Shown piece after piece: positions 1 to 7,621 of a stretch of 19,596 bases of DNA; position 1 is the first letter of the stretch; each line of letters begins with the position of its first letter. This DNA is from JADHMP01 sp964617385 (GTDB lineage Bacteria > Bacteroidota > Bacteroidia > Flavobacteriales > Flavobacteriaceae). The notes under the pieces were generated by a model that was not told the DNA's origin, searched no databases, and saw only the letters and a program-made list of their open reading frames with translations. The position numbers and the translations under genes are program-made. The stretch covers positions 1 through 19,596 of the forward strand of contig CAZTYX010000021.1 in the NCBI GenBank assembly GCA_964617385.1. The letters are read 5' to 3'.

Positions 1-205
1 TAAAAAGTTGGCCTACCCAATCCAAAACAAAAAAAGCGGTTTTTATCATCTTTTTGAATTTAGCGCCTCGGCTGAAACCATTGGCGAACTAGAGTTGACT
101 TTTCGTCGTGATGAGCGTGTAATGCGCTATCTCACTGTGAAGCTAGACAAGCACGCCGTTGCATGGGCCGAAAAACGAATGAAAAGAATAAACCAAAAAG
201 CTTAA
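1..205 (+). CDS. rpsF: 30S ribosomal protein S6, 3' part (5' end outside window)
   Basis: This is the C-terminal part of ribosomal protein S6, a component of the 30S platform that pairs with S18. The frame is already open at base 2 and reads KKLAYPIQNKKSGFYHLFEF, typical of the middle of Bacteroidetes S6. It continues into the conserved RRDERVMRYLTV segment and ends KRINQKA. A TTG at base 8 could be taken for a start, but it encodes an internal leucine of the conserved KKLAYPI segment, so the true start lies outside the window. It is the first visible gene of an rpsF-rpsR-rplI operon, and rpsR begins four bases after its stop. Identification is firm. Confidence 0.95.
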   Translation, partial: KKLAYPIQNKKSGFYHLFEFSASAETIGELELTFRRDERVMRYLTVKLDKHAVAWAEKRMKRINQKA

Positions 206-209
206 AAAG

Positions 210-506
210 ATGTCTAAAATTGAAGAACAAAATTCCGGCAGAAAAGAAGGAGAAATCCGTTATTTGACCCCGCTAAATATTGACACCAACACACAAAAAA
301 AATACTGTAGATTTAAACGAAGCGGTATTAAATATGTGGATTATAAAGACCCAGATTTCTTATTGAAATTTGTGAATGAACAAGGTAAAATTTTACCCCG
401 CCGACTCACAGGAACTTCATTGAAATATCAACGAAAGGTTTCTGTAGCCATTAAAAGAGCGCGCCATTTGGCTTTGATGCCTTATGTGGGTGATATGTTA
501 AAATAA
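210..506 (+). CDS. rpsR: 30S ribosomal protein S18
   Basis: Ribosomal protein S18 binds S6 on the platform of the small subunit. The 98-residue product has the family core: KKYCRFKRSGIKYVDYKD, then LLKFVNEQGKILPRRLTG and the basic C-terminal run SLKYQRKVSVAIKRARHLAL. An N-terminal extension of about 28 residues, rich in E and N and starting MSKIEEQNSG, precedes the core and makes it longer than the roughly 75-residue E. coli protein. The ATG follows the rpsF stop by four bases with no clear Shine-Dalgarno site, as is usual in Bacteroidetes. It is cotranscribed with rpsF and rplI. Confidence 0.97.
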   Translation: MSKIEEQNSGRKEGEIRYLTPLNIDTNTQKKYCRFKRSGIKYVDYKDPDFLLKFVNEQGKILPRRLTGTSLKYQRKVSVAIKRARHLALMPYVGDMLK

Positions 507-522
507 TCGAAAAGAACGTATT

Positions 523-981
523 ATGGAGATTATCTTAAAAGAAAACATTGAAAACCTCGGGTTCAAAGACGATATTGTAAAAGTTAAAAACGGCTATGGT
601 CGTAACTTTTTAATTCCAAAGGGAAAGGCTATTATGGCCACAGCATCGGCCCGAAAAGTGTTGGAAGAAACCCTCAAACAAAGGGCTTTTAAAGAAAAGA
701 AAATTATTGAAGCCGCCGAAAAAGTTGCCGATAGCGTGAAAGCGTTAGAAATTAAAATTACAGCTAAAGTAGGTTCAGGAGATAAACTTTTTGGTTCTGT
801 TAGCAATGCCGATTTGGTTGCCGCTATTGGTGCCCAAGGACAAGAACTTGATCGAAATGGGGTGAGCATTCCAGGAAAAACAATTAAACGTACTGGAAGA
901 TATGAAGCCACCATTCGATTGCACCGTGAAGTGCAATTCCAATTTCCTTTTGAAGTGATTCCCGAAAAGGCTTCGGAATAA
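523..981 (+). CDS. rplI: 50S ribosomal protein L9
   Basis: L9 is a two-domain protein of the large subunit that binds 23S rRNA near the L1 stalk. The 152-residue product begins MEIILKENIENLGFKDDIVK, the standard N-terminal RNA-binding fold with the KNGYGRNFLIP signature at about residues 22-32. A charged connecting helix rich in K, E and A follows at about 45-75, then the C-terminal domain with GDKLFGSVSNADL at about 86-98. Length and layout are normal. It sits 16 bases after rpsR and is the last gene before a strong intrinsic terminator, so it closes the rpsF-rpsR-rplI transcript. Confidence 0.97.
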   Translation: MEIILKENIENLGFKDDIVKVKNGYGRNFLIPKGKAIMATASARKVLEETLKQRAFKEKKIIEAAEKVADSVKALEIKITAKVGSGDKLFGSVSNADLVAAIGAQGQELDRNGVSIPGKTIKRTGRYEATIRLHREVQFQFPFEVIPEKASE

Positions 982-987
982 GCCTCT

Positions 988-1013
988 AAACCCGCCCGAA
1001 GGCGGGTTTTTTT
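988..1013 (+). terminator. Intrinsic terminator of the rpsF-rpsR-rplI operon
   Basis: A G+C-rich stem CCCGCC (991-996) pairs with GGCGGG (1001-1006) around a CGAA tetraloop. The stem is lengthened by AAA (988-990) against TTT (1007-1009) and followed by a run of seven T (1007-1013). It begins six bases after the rplI stop codon. The next gene starts only seven bases past the T tract. Confidence 0.93.
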
Positions 1014-1020
1014 CTGCACT

Positions 1021-1491
1021 ATGGCTAAATATCATCGTCTGTCGGAAGAACAATTACACACCTTGCACTTTGAATTTGCACAGTTTTTAGCTACGCAAGG
1101 AATTGATAAAAATGAATGGGATGCACTCAAAAAACAAAACACATCTCAAATTGGATTTCTTCTAGATGCTTTTAGTGATGCTGTTTTTGAAAAACTGTTT
1201 GATCAGGCAGCATTTTTAGAATTTATTACACCCAATAAAGCCTTTCTTTTTCATACTCAAAAAGAAGTTGTTTCAGCAATTGTTATTCAAAATGAACTTT
1301 CAACAATAGACCTCACTAAAAATGATGCATGGTCTTGGTTGGCAACTCATTGGGAAAACCCAAAAATCACATTTTTTAAAAGTGAAAAAAAATATCCTGA
1401 CAAACGAAATGCGTTTCTCTACGATTATTTTAAAAAAGGTGCCGTTATTACAAATGGAGATCGTTACCGCCAATGGAAATCTATTTTATAG
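1021..1491 (+). CDS. DUF6495 family protein (function unknown)
   Basis: A 156-residue soluble protein with no signal peptide or membrane segment. It opens MAKYHRLSEEQLHTLHFEFA, then FLATQGIDKNEWDALK, has a central FSDAVFEKLFD segment, and ends with KKYPDKRNAFLYDYFKKGAV. From memory, this pattern, the length, and the position directly behind rplI match a small family of unknown function (DUF6495) restricted to Flavobacteriia; I could not check it by search. The ATG lies seven bases beyond the T tract of the rplI terminator, leaving almost no room for a promoter of its own. No catalytic motif is visible, and no function is proposed. Confidence 0.75.
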   Translation: MAKYHRLSEEQLHTLHFEFAQFLATQGIDKNEWDALKKQNTSQIGFLLDAFSDAVFEKLFDQAAFLEFITPNKAFLFHTQKEVVSAIVIQNELSTIDLTKNDAWSWLATHWENPKITFFKSEKKYPDKRNAFLYDYFKKGAVITNGDRYRQWKSIL

Positions 1492-1530
1492 ATTCAAGAA
1501 AATAAAGGATATTTGTATTAATTCTACACT

Positions 1531-2898
1531 ATGGCAATTAAACCAGCAACACCAAAAGGAACGCGAGATTTTAACTCGAATGAGATTGCCCGTCGTAATT
1601 ATCTCAAAGGCACCTTGCAAACCGTTTTTGAACAATATGGTTTTAACCCCATAGAAACTCCTTCTATGGAGCGTTTAGAAACCCTCTCAGGGCAATATGG
1701 TGAAGAGGGTGATCGACTTATTTTTAAAATTTTAAACTCTGGAGAAAAAGTTAAAAAGGCAGATTTAAATGCACTGGAGGCTAGCGAATACAAAAAGTTC
1801 GCCCAATCGCTTTCGGAAAAAGCCTTACGCTATGACCTCACCGTGCCCATGGCGCGCTTTGTTTCCCAGCACCAAAACGAGTTGCCTTTTCCCTTTCGTC
1901 GCTATCAAATTCAACCCGTTTGGCGTGCCGACAGACCTCAACACGGTCGCTTTCAAGAATTTTATCAATGCGACGCCGACATTGTGGGGGAACGTTCGTT
2001 ATGGCAAGAAATTGAAATGATCTGCTTGTATGATACTGCTTTTAAAGCCCTTGGTTTGGAAGCTGTCACCATTAAGATTAATCACAGAGCTCTTTTGGCA
2101 GCCTTGGCAAACTATGTGGGCGCTGCAGACAAACTCACTGATTTTACAGTGGCACTAGACAAATGGGACAAAATTGGAAAGGCTGGTGTGCAAGATGAAT
2201 TGGTTAATAAAGGTTTTTCTGCTTCAGCCATTCAAACCCTCTTTCCTTTGTTGGAAGAACAGAGCTCCGCTAAAGAAAAACTGAATCAGTTACAAACTCT
2301 TTTTGAAGCCCATCAATTGGACACATCTGGCCTTGAGGAGTTGCGCTTTGTTTTTGAGCAACTCAAATCGGTGAACATTTCTGTCCAGCTTGATTTTGAT
2401 TTAACCTTAGCCAGAGGACTTCATTATTATACCGGGATGATATTGGAAGTTATGCCGCCAGCATCTGTACAAATGGGTTCAATTGGTGGAGGTGGACGTT
2501 ATGACAACCTCACCGAAACCTTTGGCCTTAAAAACATGTCGGGTATTGGCATTTCGTTTGGTTTTGAACGCATTTATTTAGTCTTAGAAAGCTTGAATTT
2601 ATTTCCCAAATCTGTAGAGGCACAAAAACCGATTTTATTTCTCAATTTTGGCGGGCAAGCCACGGCCAAAAGTTTTTCTTTGGTCAATCAACTTCGCAGT
2701 GCAGGCATCAGTGCAGAGCTCTATCCTACTTCAGCAAAATTGAAAAAGCAAATGCTTTATGCGAACAAAAAGGACATTCAAAAAGTAGTTTTGATTGGGT
2801 CTGAAGAATTTGAACATCAAACATTTGTGCTTAAAGACATGCTAACGGGTGAACAATCTACCCACAAAATGGCTGATGTATTGGAGTTATTCCAATAG
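1531..2898 (+). CDS. hisS: Histidine--tRNA ligase
   Basis: A cytosolic class II aminoacyl-tRNA synthetase that charges tRNA-His with histidine using ATP. The 455-residue product has the GTRDF opening (about residues 10-14), RYDLTVPMARFV leading to motif 2 (FRRYQIQPVWRADRPQHGRF), and the histidine-binding LARGLHYYTG element. The Gly-rich GSIGGGGRYDNL and the motif 3 region GIGISFGFERIYL follow, then a C-terminal anticodon-binding domain from about residue 360. Length is normal for Bacteroidetes HisRS. The ATG at 1531 starts 39 bases after the preceding gene, and GATATTTG at 1508-1515 is a possible imperfect -7 element. The gene ends four bases before the convergent hydroxylase gene. Confidence 0.97.
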   Translation: MAIKPATPKGTRDFNSNEIARRNYLKGTLQTVFEQYGFNPIETPSMERLETLSGQYGEEGDRLIFKILNSGEKVKKADLNALEASEYKKFAQSLSEKALRYDLTVPMARFVSQHQNELPFPFRRYQIQPVWRADRPQHGRFQEFYQCDADIVGERSLWQEIEMICLYDTAFKALGLEAVTIKINHRALLAALANYVGAADKLTDFTVALDKWDKIGKAGVQDELVNKGFSASAIQTLFPLLEEQSSAKEKLNQLQTLFEAHQLDTSGLEELRFVFEQLKSVNISVQLDFDLTLARGLHYYTGMILEVMPPASVQMGSIGGGGRYDNLTETFGLKNMSGIGISFGFERIYLVLESLNLFPKSVEAQKPILFLNFGGQATAKSFSLVNQLRSAGISAELYPTSAKLKKQMLYANKKDIQKVVLIGSEEFEHQTFVLKDMLTGEQSTHKMADVLELFQ

Positions 2899-2902
2899 CA
2901 GA

Positions 2903-3733
2903 TTAGTTTTCTGTGCTTGGTTTGCGATAGGGCTGAAACGGTTGTTTCAACAAGGTATTTATTTTGCCATTGCCTTCTTCATCAAAAAAGACATCTACGC
3001 CATACACTAGTTTTTCTCGATCCAACTGCATATAGGTGCCAAACAAACGATCCCAAAGGGAAAATATATTGCCATAGTTCGCATCGGTATATGGCAACAC
3101 ATAGTGATGATGCACTTTGTGCATATCTGGTGAAACAATTAAATAGCTTAAAAAATGATCCAATCTTTTAGGTAATTTGATATTGGCATGGCTGAACTGA
3201 GTGGCCACTAACGATAACGATTGATACAACATGACGATGCCAATGCCTGTGCCCAAAACAAAAACGCCAGACAATGTAAAGGCGAATCGAACTAAACTTT
3301 CTAAAGGATGATGTCTGTTGGCGGTTGTAGTGTCTACTTTATGATCACTGTGATGTACCAAATGGATCATCCAAAGCGGTTTGATTTGGTGTTCAAGCCA
3401 ATGGGGTAAATAAGCACCCACGAGATCTAATAGCAATAATCCCAAAACCACATGCAACCATAAAGGCAATTCAGGTACTAAATAAAGCATACCAAATTCT
3501 CGGGATACGACCCAATCAGATGTGCTGAGCAAAAGGAAAGCCAATAAAAAATTGATAATCACCGTAGTGGCTGTAAAAAAGAGGTTGGGTAGTGCATGTT
3601 TCCATTTTTTATATCCAAAACGTTGGAGCGGAAAACGGTTTTCTAATAACCAGAAAAAGCTTAAACCACCTACTAATAAAAGACTTCTGTGTAATGAGGG
3701 GATTGTTTCAAAATACGCTATAATCAACTCCAT
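2903..3733 (-). CDS. Sterol desaturase / fatty acid hydroxylase family membrane protein
   Basis: An integral membrane di-iron oxygenase-like protein of the fatty acid hydroxylase superfamily. Numbered from the ATG at 3733 (276 residues), it has hydrophobic segments at about 15-32, 53-71, 90-108 and 150-175, and three histidine clusters typical of the family: HxxxH (111-115), HxxHH (124-128, with HH at 141-142) and HxxHH (205-209). These would bind two irons facing the cytoplasm. The frame could be extended to a TTG at 3742, but the ATG three codons later is more plausible and sits about 18 bases from a likely -7 box. The lipid substrate cannot be read from the sequence. It is a single gene, convergent with hisS and divergent from the Gfo/Idh gene. 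Confidence 0.88.
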   Translation of the reverse strand: MELIIAYFETIPSLHRSLLLVGGLSFFWLLENRFPLQRFGYKKWKHALPNLFFTATTVIINFLLAFLLLSTSDWVVSREFGMLYLVPELPLWLHVVLGLLLLDLVGAYLPHWLEHQIKPLWMIHLVHHSDHKVDTTTANRHHPLESLVRFAFTLSGVFVLGTGIGIVMLYQSLSLVATQFSHANIKLPKRLDHFLSYLIVSPDMHKVHHHYVLPYTDANYGNIFSLWDRLFGTYMQLDREKLVYGVDVFFDEEGNGKINTLLKQPFQPYRKPSTEN

Positions 3734-3750
3734 TGAATCCAATTTTTAGA

Positions 3751-3783
3751 TAAATGTAAAAATTAAATCAGAATTTGTCCAAA
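3751..3783 (-). promoter_or_regulatory. Putative Bacteroidetes-type promoter for the hydroxylase gene
   Basis: Read on the minus strand, a TTTG (complement of 3780-3783) is followed after 21 bases by TACATTTA (complement of 3751-3758), a 7-of-8 match to the Bacteroidetes -7 element TAnnTTTG. The ATG at 3733 lies 17 bases further on. The call rests on consensus matching in an AT-rich gap, so it is tentative. Confidence 0.35.
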
Positions 3784-3839
3784 TAATCCTACAAAGCACA
3801 AGAGACTAAGTAAGAAATTAGTAAGTTTAAACGGTAAAA

Positions 3840-5159
3840 ATGACAAACAGAATGAAACGAAAAGAATTTTTAAAAGCCTCCTCATTAGCACTGGGGGGAG
3901 CAACTTTTGTTCCGCATCAATTTCCACTAACGGGCACCATTTTAGGCGCCAATGATCGGTTGCGTATTGGTGCCATTGGTATTAACGGAATGGGTTGGTC
4001 AGACACTAAATCATTGCTTAAAATTGACGGTATAGAATTGGTGGCCATTTGCGATGTGGATCAAAATGTGATTGCCAAGCGGAAAGAGGAATTAGGTGAA
4101 GCTGGAAAAAAGGTTCGGGTTTATGCAGACTATCGAGACCTTTTAGATCAAAAAGATATTGATGCTGTTGTAATTGGGACACCCGATCATTGGCATGCCC
4201 TTATGATGATGCATGCCTGTGAAGCTGGAAAGCATGTATATGTAGAAAAACCCATCGGCAATTCTATTGGGGAGTGCAACGCCATGGTGGCCGCTCAAGA
4301 AAAATACAACAATGTGGTGCAGGTGGGTCAATGGCAACGCAGTCAACAGCACTTTAGAAATGCGTTAAATTTTATAGATAGTGGTGCTTTGGGCCCCATA
4401 CGAACCGTAAAAGTATGGTGCTATCAGGGGTGGATGCGTCCGGCAGAAAAAGTACCCAACAGCGCACCTCCTTCAGGTGTTGACTATCAAAGTTGGTTGG
4501 GGCCAGCCCCCACAAAACCATTTAATGCCAGCCGTTTTCATTTCAATTTTAGATGGTTTTGGGATTATGCTGGTGGTTTAATGACCGATTGGGGAGTCCA
4601 TTTGTTAGACTATGGCCTCTTGGGCATGAAAGCAGCTGCACCCAAGTCAATTGTGGGTGTAGGCGGCCATTTTGCCTATCCTGATTTAAGTCAAGAAACT
4701 CCCGATACACTCACCACGCTCTATGAATTTGATGGGTTTAATTTGGTTTGGGATTCAGCCATGGGCATCGATAATGGCTCCTATGGTCGAGATCATGGGA
4801 TTGCCTACATAGGTAATAATGCCACCTTAGTTCTTAATAGAGGAGGTTGGGAAGTGATTGAAGAACGCCGCAGTGAAAATAAAATAGCCAAACCTTTAGA
4901 AACAACACTTGATAATGGTCTAGACAAGCATACCGAAAATTTTGTGGCGGCCATTCGAAATAATGAACCCAATGCTGTGAACTGTAGTATTCAAGACGGT
5001 GCCCATGTGGCCACTGTGGCTCAAATGGGAAATATTTCCTATAAAACCCAAGAGAAAATATTTTGGGATGCACAGGCACAGCAATTTACCGATCAAAAGA
5101 TCAACAACAAGTATTTAATGAATCAATATCACAATAATTATAAATTACCTATTCTTTAA
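3840..5159 (+). CDS. Exported Gfo/Idh/MocA family oxidoreductase
   Basis: A probable NAD(P)-dependent sugar oxidoreductase, exported through a Tat-like leader. The leader has R7-K8-E9-F10-L11-K12 followed by a weakly hydrophobic stretch; the second Tat arginine is lysine here. The mature part opens with a Rossmann fold, IGAIGINGMG at about 43-52. It has the family signature VEKP at 135-138, where the lysine is the usual catalytic residue, and DWGVH with D250 and H254 in the active-site region. At 439 residues the length is normal. Relatives oxidise sugar or glycoside hydroxyls, often at C3. A DUF1080 gene starts two bases after its stop, so the two are almost certainly coexpressed. The substrate is unknown. 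Confidence 0.88.
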   Translation: MTNRMKRKEFLKASSLALGGATFVPHQFPLTGTILGANDRLRIGAIGINGMGWSDTKSLLKIDGIELVAICDVDQNVIAKRKEELGEAGKKVRVYADYRDLLDQKDIDAVVIGTPDHWHALMMMHACEAGKHVYVEKPIGNSIGECNAMVAAQEKYNNVVQVGQWQRSQQHFRNALNFIDSGALGPIRTVKVWCYQGWMRPAEKVPNSAPPSGVDYQSWLGPAPTKPFNASRFHFNFRWFWDYAGGLMTDWGVHLLDYGLLGMKAAAPKSIVGVGGHFAYPDLSQETPDTLTTLYEFDGFNLVWDSAMGIDNGSYGRDHGIAYIGNNATLVLNRGGWEVIEERRSENKIAKPLETTLDNGLDKHTENFVAAIRNNEPNAVNCSIQDGAHVATVAQMGNISYKTQEKIFWDAQAQQFTDQKINNKYLMNQYHNNYKLPIL

Positions 5160-5161
5160 AA

Positions 5162-5929
5162 ATGAAAACACTTAAGTATTATATCCTTTTTGGTTTTGCC
5201 CTTCAACTCGCCTTTGCACAAGAGCGACCTAAACCCGAAGAAACAGAAGTATGGGAACCTGAACCACGCTTGGTGAGCCCTGGCTACTATAATAGTGCTC
5301 CCAGTGATGCCATTGTTCTTTTTGACGGCACCGATCTTTCGAAATGGAAAAGTGAACGAAATGATGGCCCCGCTCAATGGACTATTAATGGTGATGGTAG
5401 CATGACTGTAAACCCAGGCACAGGCGATATCGTTACCCGAGAAGAACACGGCTCCATACAATTGCATATTGAGTGGAAATCACCAATTGAAATTACAGGT
5501 GACGGACAAGGACGTGGCAATAGTGGAATCATTTTTCAGCGCCGATATGAAGTCCAGGTTTTAGACAGTTATAACAATAGAACCTATTCAAACGGGCAAG
5601 CGGCCTCCATTTACAAGCAATCCATACCGCTCGTAAATGCGATGCGTCCTACGGGGGAGTGGCAAGTGTATGACATTGTGTTTAACGCCCCTCAGTTTGA
5701 TGCCAGCGGTAAAATGACTGCCCATGGAAGCTTTACGGTATTCCACAATGGTGTGTTGGTTCAAAACAACGTTAAAATTTTAGGAACCACAGAATATATT
5801 GGCGCTCCTAAAACAGGCCGTGATGAAATGCCAGGTTATGGAAATAACACCAAAACCGAGCGCTATTTGTTGTTGCAAGACCATAGTAATCATGTGAGTT
5901 ATCGCAATATTTGGATGCGTAAACTTTAG
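5162..5929 (+). CDS. DUF1080 / 3-keto-disaccharide hydrolase domain protein, periplasmic
   Basis: A 255-residue protein with a Sec-type signal peptide: MKTLKYYILFGFALQLAFA, cleavage likely after A19. One DUF1080 domain (concanavalin-like fold) follows. Family marks are DAIVLFDGTDLSKW at about residues 43-56, RGNSGIIFQRRYEVQVLDSY near residues 119-138, and a C-terminal LLLQDHSNHVSYRNIWMRKL. Members of this family cleave 3-keto-glycosides by hydrolysis or elimination, after a Gfo/Idh enzyme has oxidised the sugar at C3. The adjacent exported Gfo/Idh gene, two bases upstream, fits that role. The true linkage and sugar are unknown. A shared hairpin terminator follows. Confidence 0.85.
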   Translation: MKTLKYYILFGFALQLAFAQERPKPEETEVWEPEPRLVSPGYYNSAPSDAIVLFDGTDLSKWKSERNDGPAQWTINGDGSMTVNPGTGDIVTREEHGSIQLHIEWKSPIEITGDGQGRGNSGIIFQRRYEVQVLDSYNNRTYSNGQAASIYKQSIPLVNAMRPTGEWQVYDIVFNAPQFDASGKMTAHGSFTVFHNGVLVQNNVKILGTTEYIGAPKTGRDEMPGYGNNTKTERYLLLQDHSNHVSYRNIWMRKL

Positions 5930-5955
5930 GAGGGTATACAACCAGAAAAGAAATG

Positions 5956-5985
5956 TAAGGGGGAGGAAACTTCCCCTTATTTTTT
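5956..5985 (+). terminator. Intrinsic terminator of the Gfo/Idh-DUF1080 unit, possibly bidirectional
   Basis: TAAGGGGGA (5956-5964) pairs with TTCCCCTTA (5971-5979), with one G-T pair, around a GGAAAC loop, and is followed by six T (5980-5985). On the opposite strand the stem is followed by a weaker T-rich run, so it may also stop the sugar operon. The right arm contains the mutarotase stop codon (5977-5979). Confidence 0.85.
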
Positions 5986-6312
5986 ATAAGAAAAAATTTC
6001 TCTCATCAACCGCCACTTTTCGCCGGTTTTACTGTTGGGTAAGGCTTTTTGGAATCTCCACATCAATGTTTCCCAATCTTGCACCTTAGGATTGTTCTGA
6101 TCCAATTGGGCTTTCTTTTCAAAACTAAAATCATCTGTGGTTTCTAACACCATAAACAGCCGATTTTCAACATTGTATATGTGCATACTCAAAATACCAC
6201 TAGCCCCAATGCTTTCTAAAATTTCAGGCCAAACCGCTTGATGGTGTTTTTTATAGGCGGCTATTTTTTCTGGGTCGTTTTCTAAGTCTAAAGCCAGATA
6301 AAATTGTTTCAT
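5977..6312 (-). CDS. rhaM: RhaM-type sugar mutarotase (L-rhamnose/L-fucose mutarotase)
   Basis: A small cytosolic enzyme that interconverts the alpha and beta anomers of a 6-deoxyhexose, feeding the dehydrogenase that needs one anomer. From the ATG at 6312 the product has 111 residues and starts MKQFYLALDLENDPEKIAAY. It has the family segment KKHHQAVWPEILESIG with the conserved histidine pair, then MHIYNVENRLFMVLET and a C-terminal WRFQKALP. A longer frame reaches back to 6405, but those 31 residues are out-of-frame sequence of the transporter gene, and the family starts at MKQFY. Start and transporter stop overlap as ATGA, implying coupled translation. The family is named for rhamnose; the fucP-like neighbour makes L-fucose equally or more likely. 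Confidence 0.9.
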   Translation of the reverse strand: MKQFYLALDLENDPEKIAAYKKHHQAVWPEILESIGASGILSMHIYNVENRLFMVLETTDDFSFEKKAQLDQNNPKVQDWETLMWRFQKALPNSKTGEKWRLMREIFSYKK

Positions 6313-7610
6313 TCTCGGATTAATTGATGCGCATAATACCAAATATAAACAAAGCAAAGTAGGGGTAAGAAGAAAGACCAATTTACCTCCGGAATACCCA
6401 TCCATAATTGATCGGCCACGCCATTGCCTCCAATGTCTATTAAATCTCCTTGAAATTTGGGCATTAAAGCACCTCCCACAATGGCCATAACCAAACCGGC
6501 GGCGCCCACTTTGGTGTCATCGGCGTTCAGGTCTTTCAGGGTTTCTCCATATATGGTAGGAAACATTAATGACATAAATAAGGAAATACTAACCAAGGCA
6601 TACAATCCTATTTGGTTGGTAAAAATGATGGTTGCTAAAGTGCTCAGCACACCAAATACTGCAAAGGCACGAAGCATGACTGGAGCTTTAAAGTCTTTTA
6701 ATAAGTAGGTGCCAATGGCGCGACCTACTAAAAACAAAATGAACGCCACAAATTGATAATTGGCCGCCACATCGGCTCCAATGCCTTGAGCTTCGGCATA
6801 TTGATAAATATAAGTCCAACACATGATTTGAGCGCCCACATAAAAAACTTGTGCCAAAACACCCATGCGATAAAACTTTTTTCGCAATAGATTCATTAAG
6901 GTGGTTCCCAATGGAGGTAAGGCTTCTGTATTTTTGCTCTTGGGCATTTTCAACACACTTATTACCGCCAAATAGCCCAACACCACAAGGCCTAAAACAA
7001 CATAGGGATCACGAATAACCAAAAGGTCGGCGGTGCGAATGGCAACTTTTTGCATCTGGTCTAAAGCATCAAAAGAGGCTATATCATCTGATTGTAAATT
7101 TTTCAACACAAATTGTTGTGCCACAAGCAAACCCAACAACAAACCCACTGGATTGAACGCTTGTGCAAAATTAAGCCGTCTTGTGCCGGTGGCAGGATCA
7201 CCCATGGCAATAATGTAGGGATTGGCAGTGGTTTCTAGAAAAGCCAAGCCAAAAGTGAGTACATAAAGTCCTAAGCAGAAAAACCAAAATTGTTCGGTGA
7301 GTGCGGCCGGATAGAATAACAAAGCGCCAATGCCATAGAGCGCCAATCCCACAATGATGCCATGTTTATAGGTATATTTACGAACAAACACTGCGGCGGG
7401 AAGGGCCATACAAAAATACCCACCATAAAAAGCCATTTGCACCCAAGCTGCCTGGCTGTTGCTTAGTTCTAAAACTTTTTTAAAAGCCTGTACCATGGGA
7501 TCCGTAACTGCGTTAGCAAAGCCCCAAAGTGCAAAAAGCGCGCTGACCATAATAAATGGAAGGCGCATTTGTTTTGAAAGGGTTGGGGCCGTGGTTGATT
7601 TTGTATTCAT
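6309..7610 (-). CDS. fucP: FucP-type sugar:proton symporter (MFS)
   Basis: A 433-residue inner-membrane MFS transporter with about twelve predicted hydrophobic segments, resembling the L-fucose:H+ symporter FucP. Acidic residues lie where FucP has its functional pair: D37 in FALWGFANAVTDPMV (helix 1) and E126 in FLETTANPYI (helix 4). Another family-like stretch is RRLNFAQAFNPVGLLLG, near residues 144-160. The product would import the deoxy sugar that the rest of the operon degrades. It follows the upstream SDR gene by 11 bases and overlaps the mutarotase start by four. Some relatives carry glucose, galactose or N-acetylglucosamine, so L-fucose is inferred from the operon. Confidence 0.85.
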   Translation of the reverse strand: MNTKSTTAPTLSKQMRLPFIMVSALFALWGFANAVTDPMVQAFKKVLELSNSQAAWVQMAFYGGYFCMALPAAVFVRKYTYKHGIIVGLALYGIGALLFYPAALTEQFWFFCLGLYVLTFGLAFLETTANPYIIAMGDPATGTRRLNFAQAFNPVGLLLGLLVAQQFVLKNLQSDDIASFDALDQMQKVAIRTADLLVIRDPYVVLGLVVLGYLAVISVLKMPKSKNTEALPPLGTTLMNLLRKKFYRMGVLAQVFYVGAQIMCWTYIYQYAEAQGIGADVAANYQFVAFILFLVGRAIGTYLLKDFKAPVMLRAFAVFGVLSTLATIIFTNQIGLYALVSISLFMSLMFPTIYGETLKDLNADDTKVGAAGLVMAIVGGALMPKFQGDLIDIGGNGVADQLWMGIPEVNWSFFLPLLCFVYIWYYAHQLIRE

Positions 7611-7621
7611 CGTTTTAGCTT

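Noticed and set aside
594..1019. 141-codon open frame on the minus strand opposite rplI
   Set aside because: It lies antisense to a certain ribosomal protein gene and crosses its terminator, and the product shows no recognisable domain.
1322..1654. 110-codon plus-strand frame bridging the DUF6495-like gene and hisS
   Set aside because: It overlaps both genes in another frame; the overlapped parts are better explained by the conserved products.
5928..5955. Strong Shine-Dalgarno-like AGGAGGG at 5928-5934 followed by an ATG at 5953
   Set aside because: The ATG is immediately followed by TAA, so nothing is encoded; the purine run is the end of the DUF1080 gene and part of the short gap before the terminator.
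5977..6405. 142-residue version of the mutarotase
   Set aside because: The extra 31 residues come from sequence coding for the transporter C-terminus in another frame; the family begins at the ATG at 6312.
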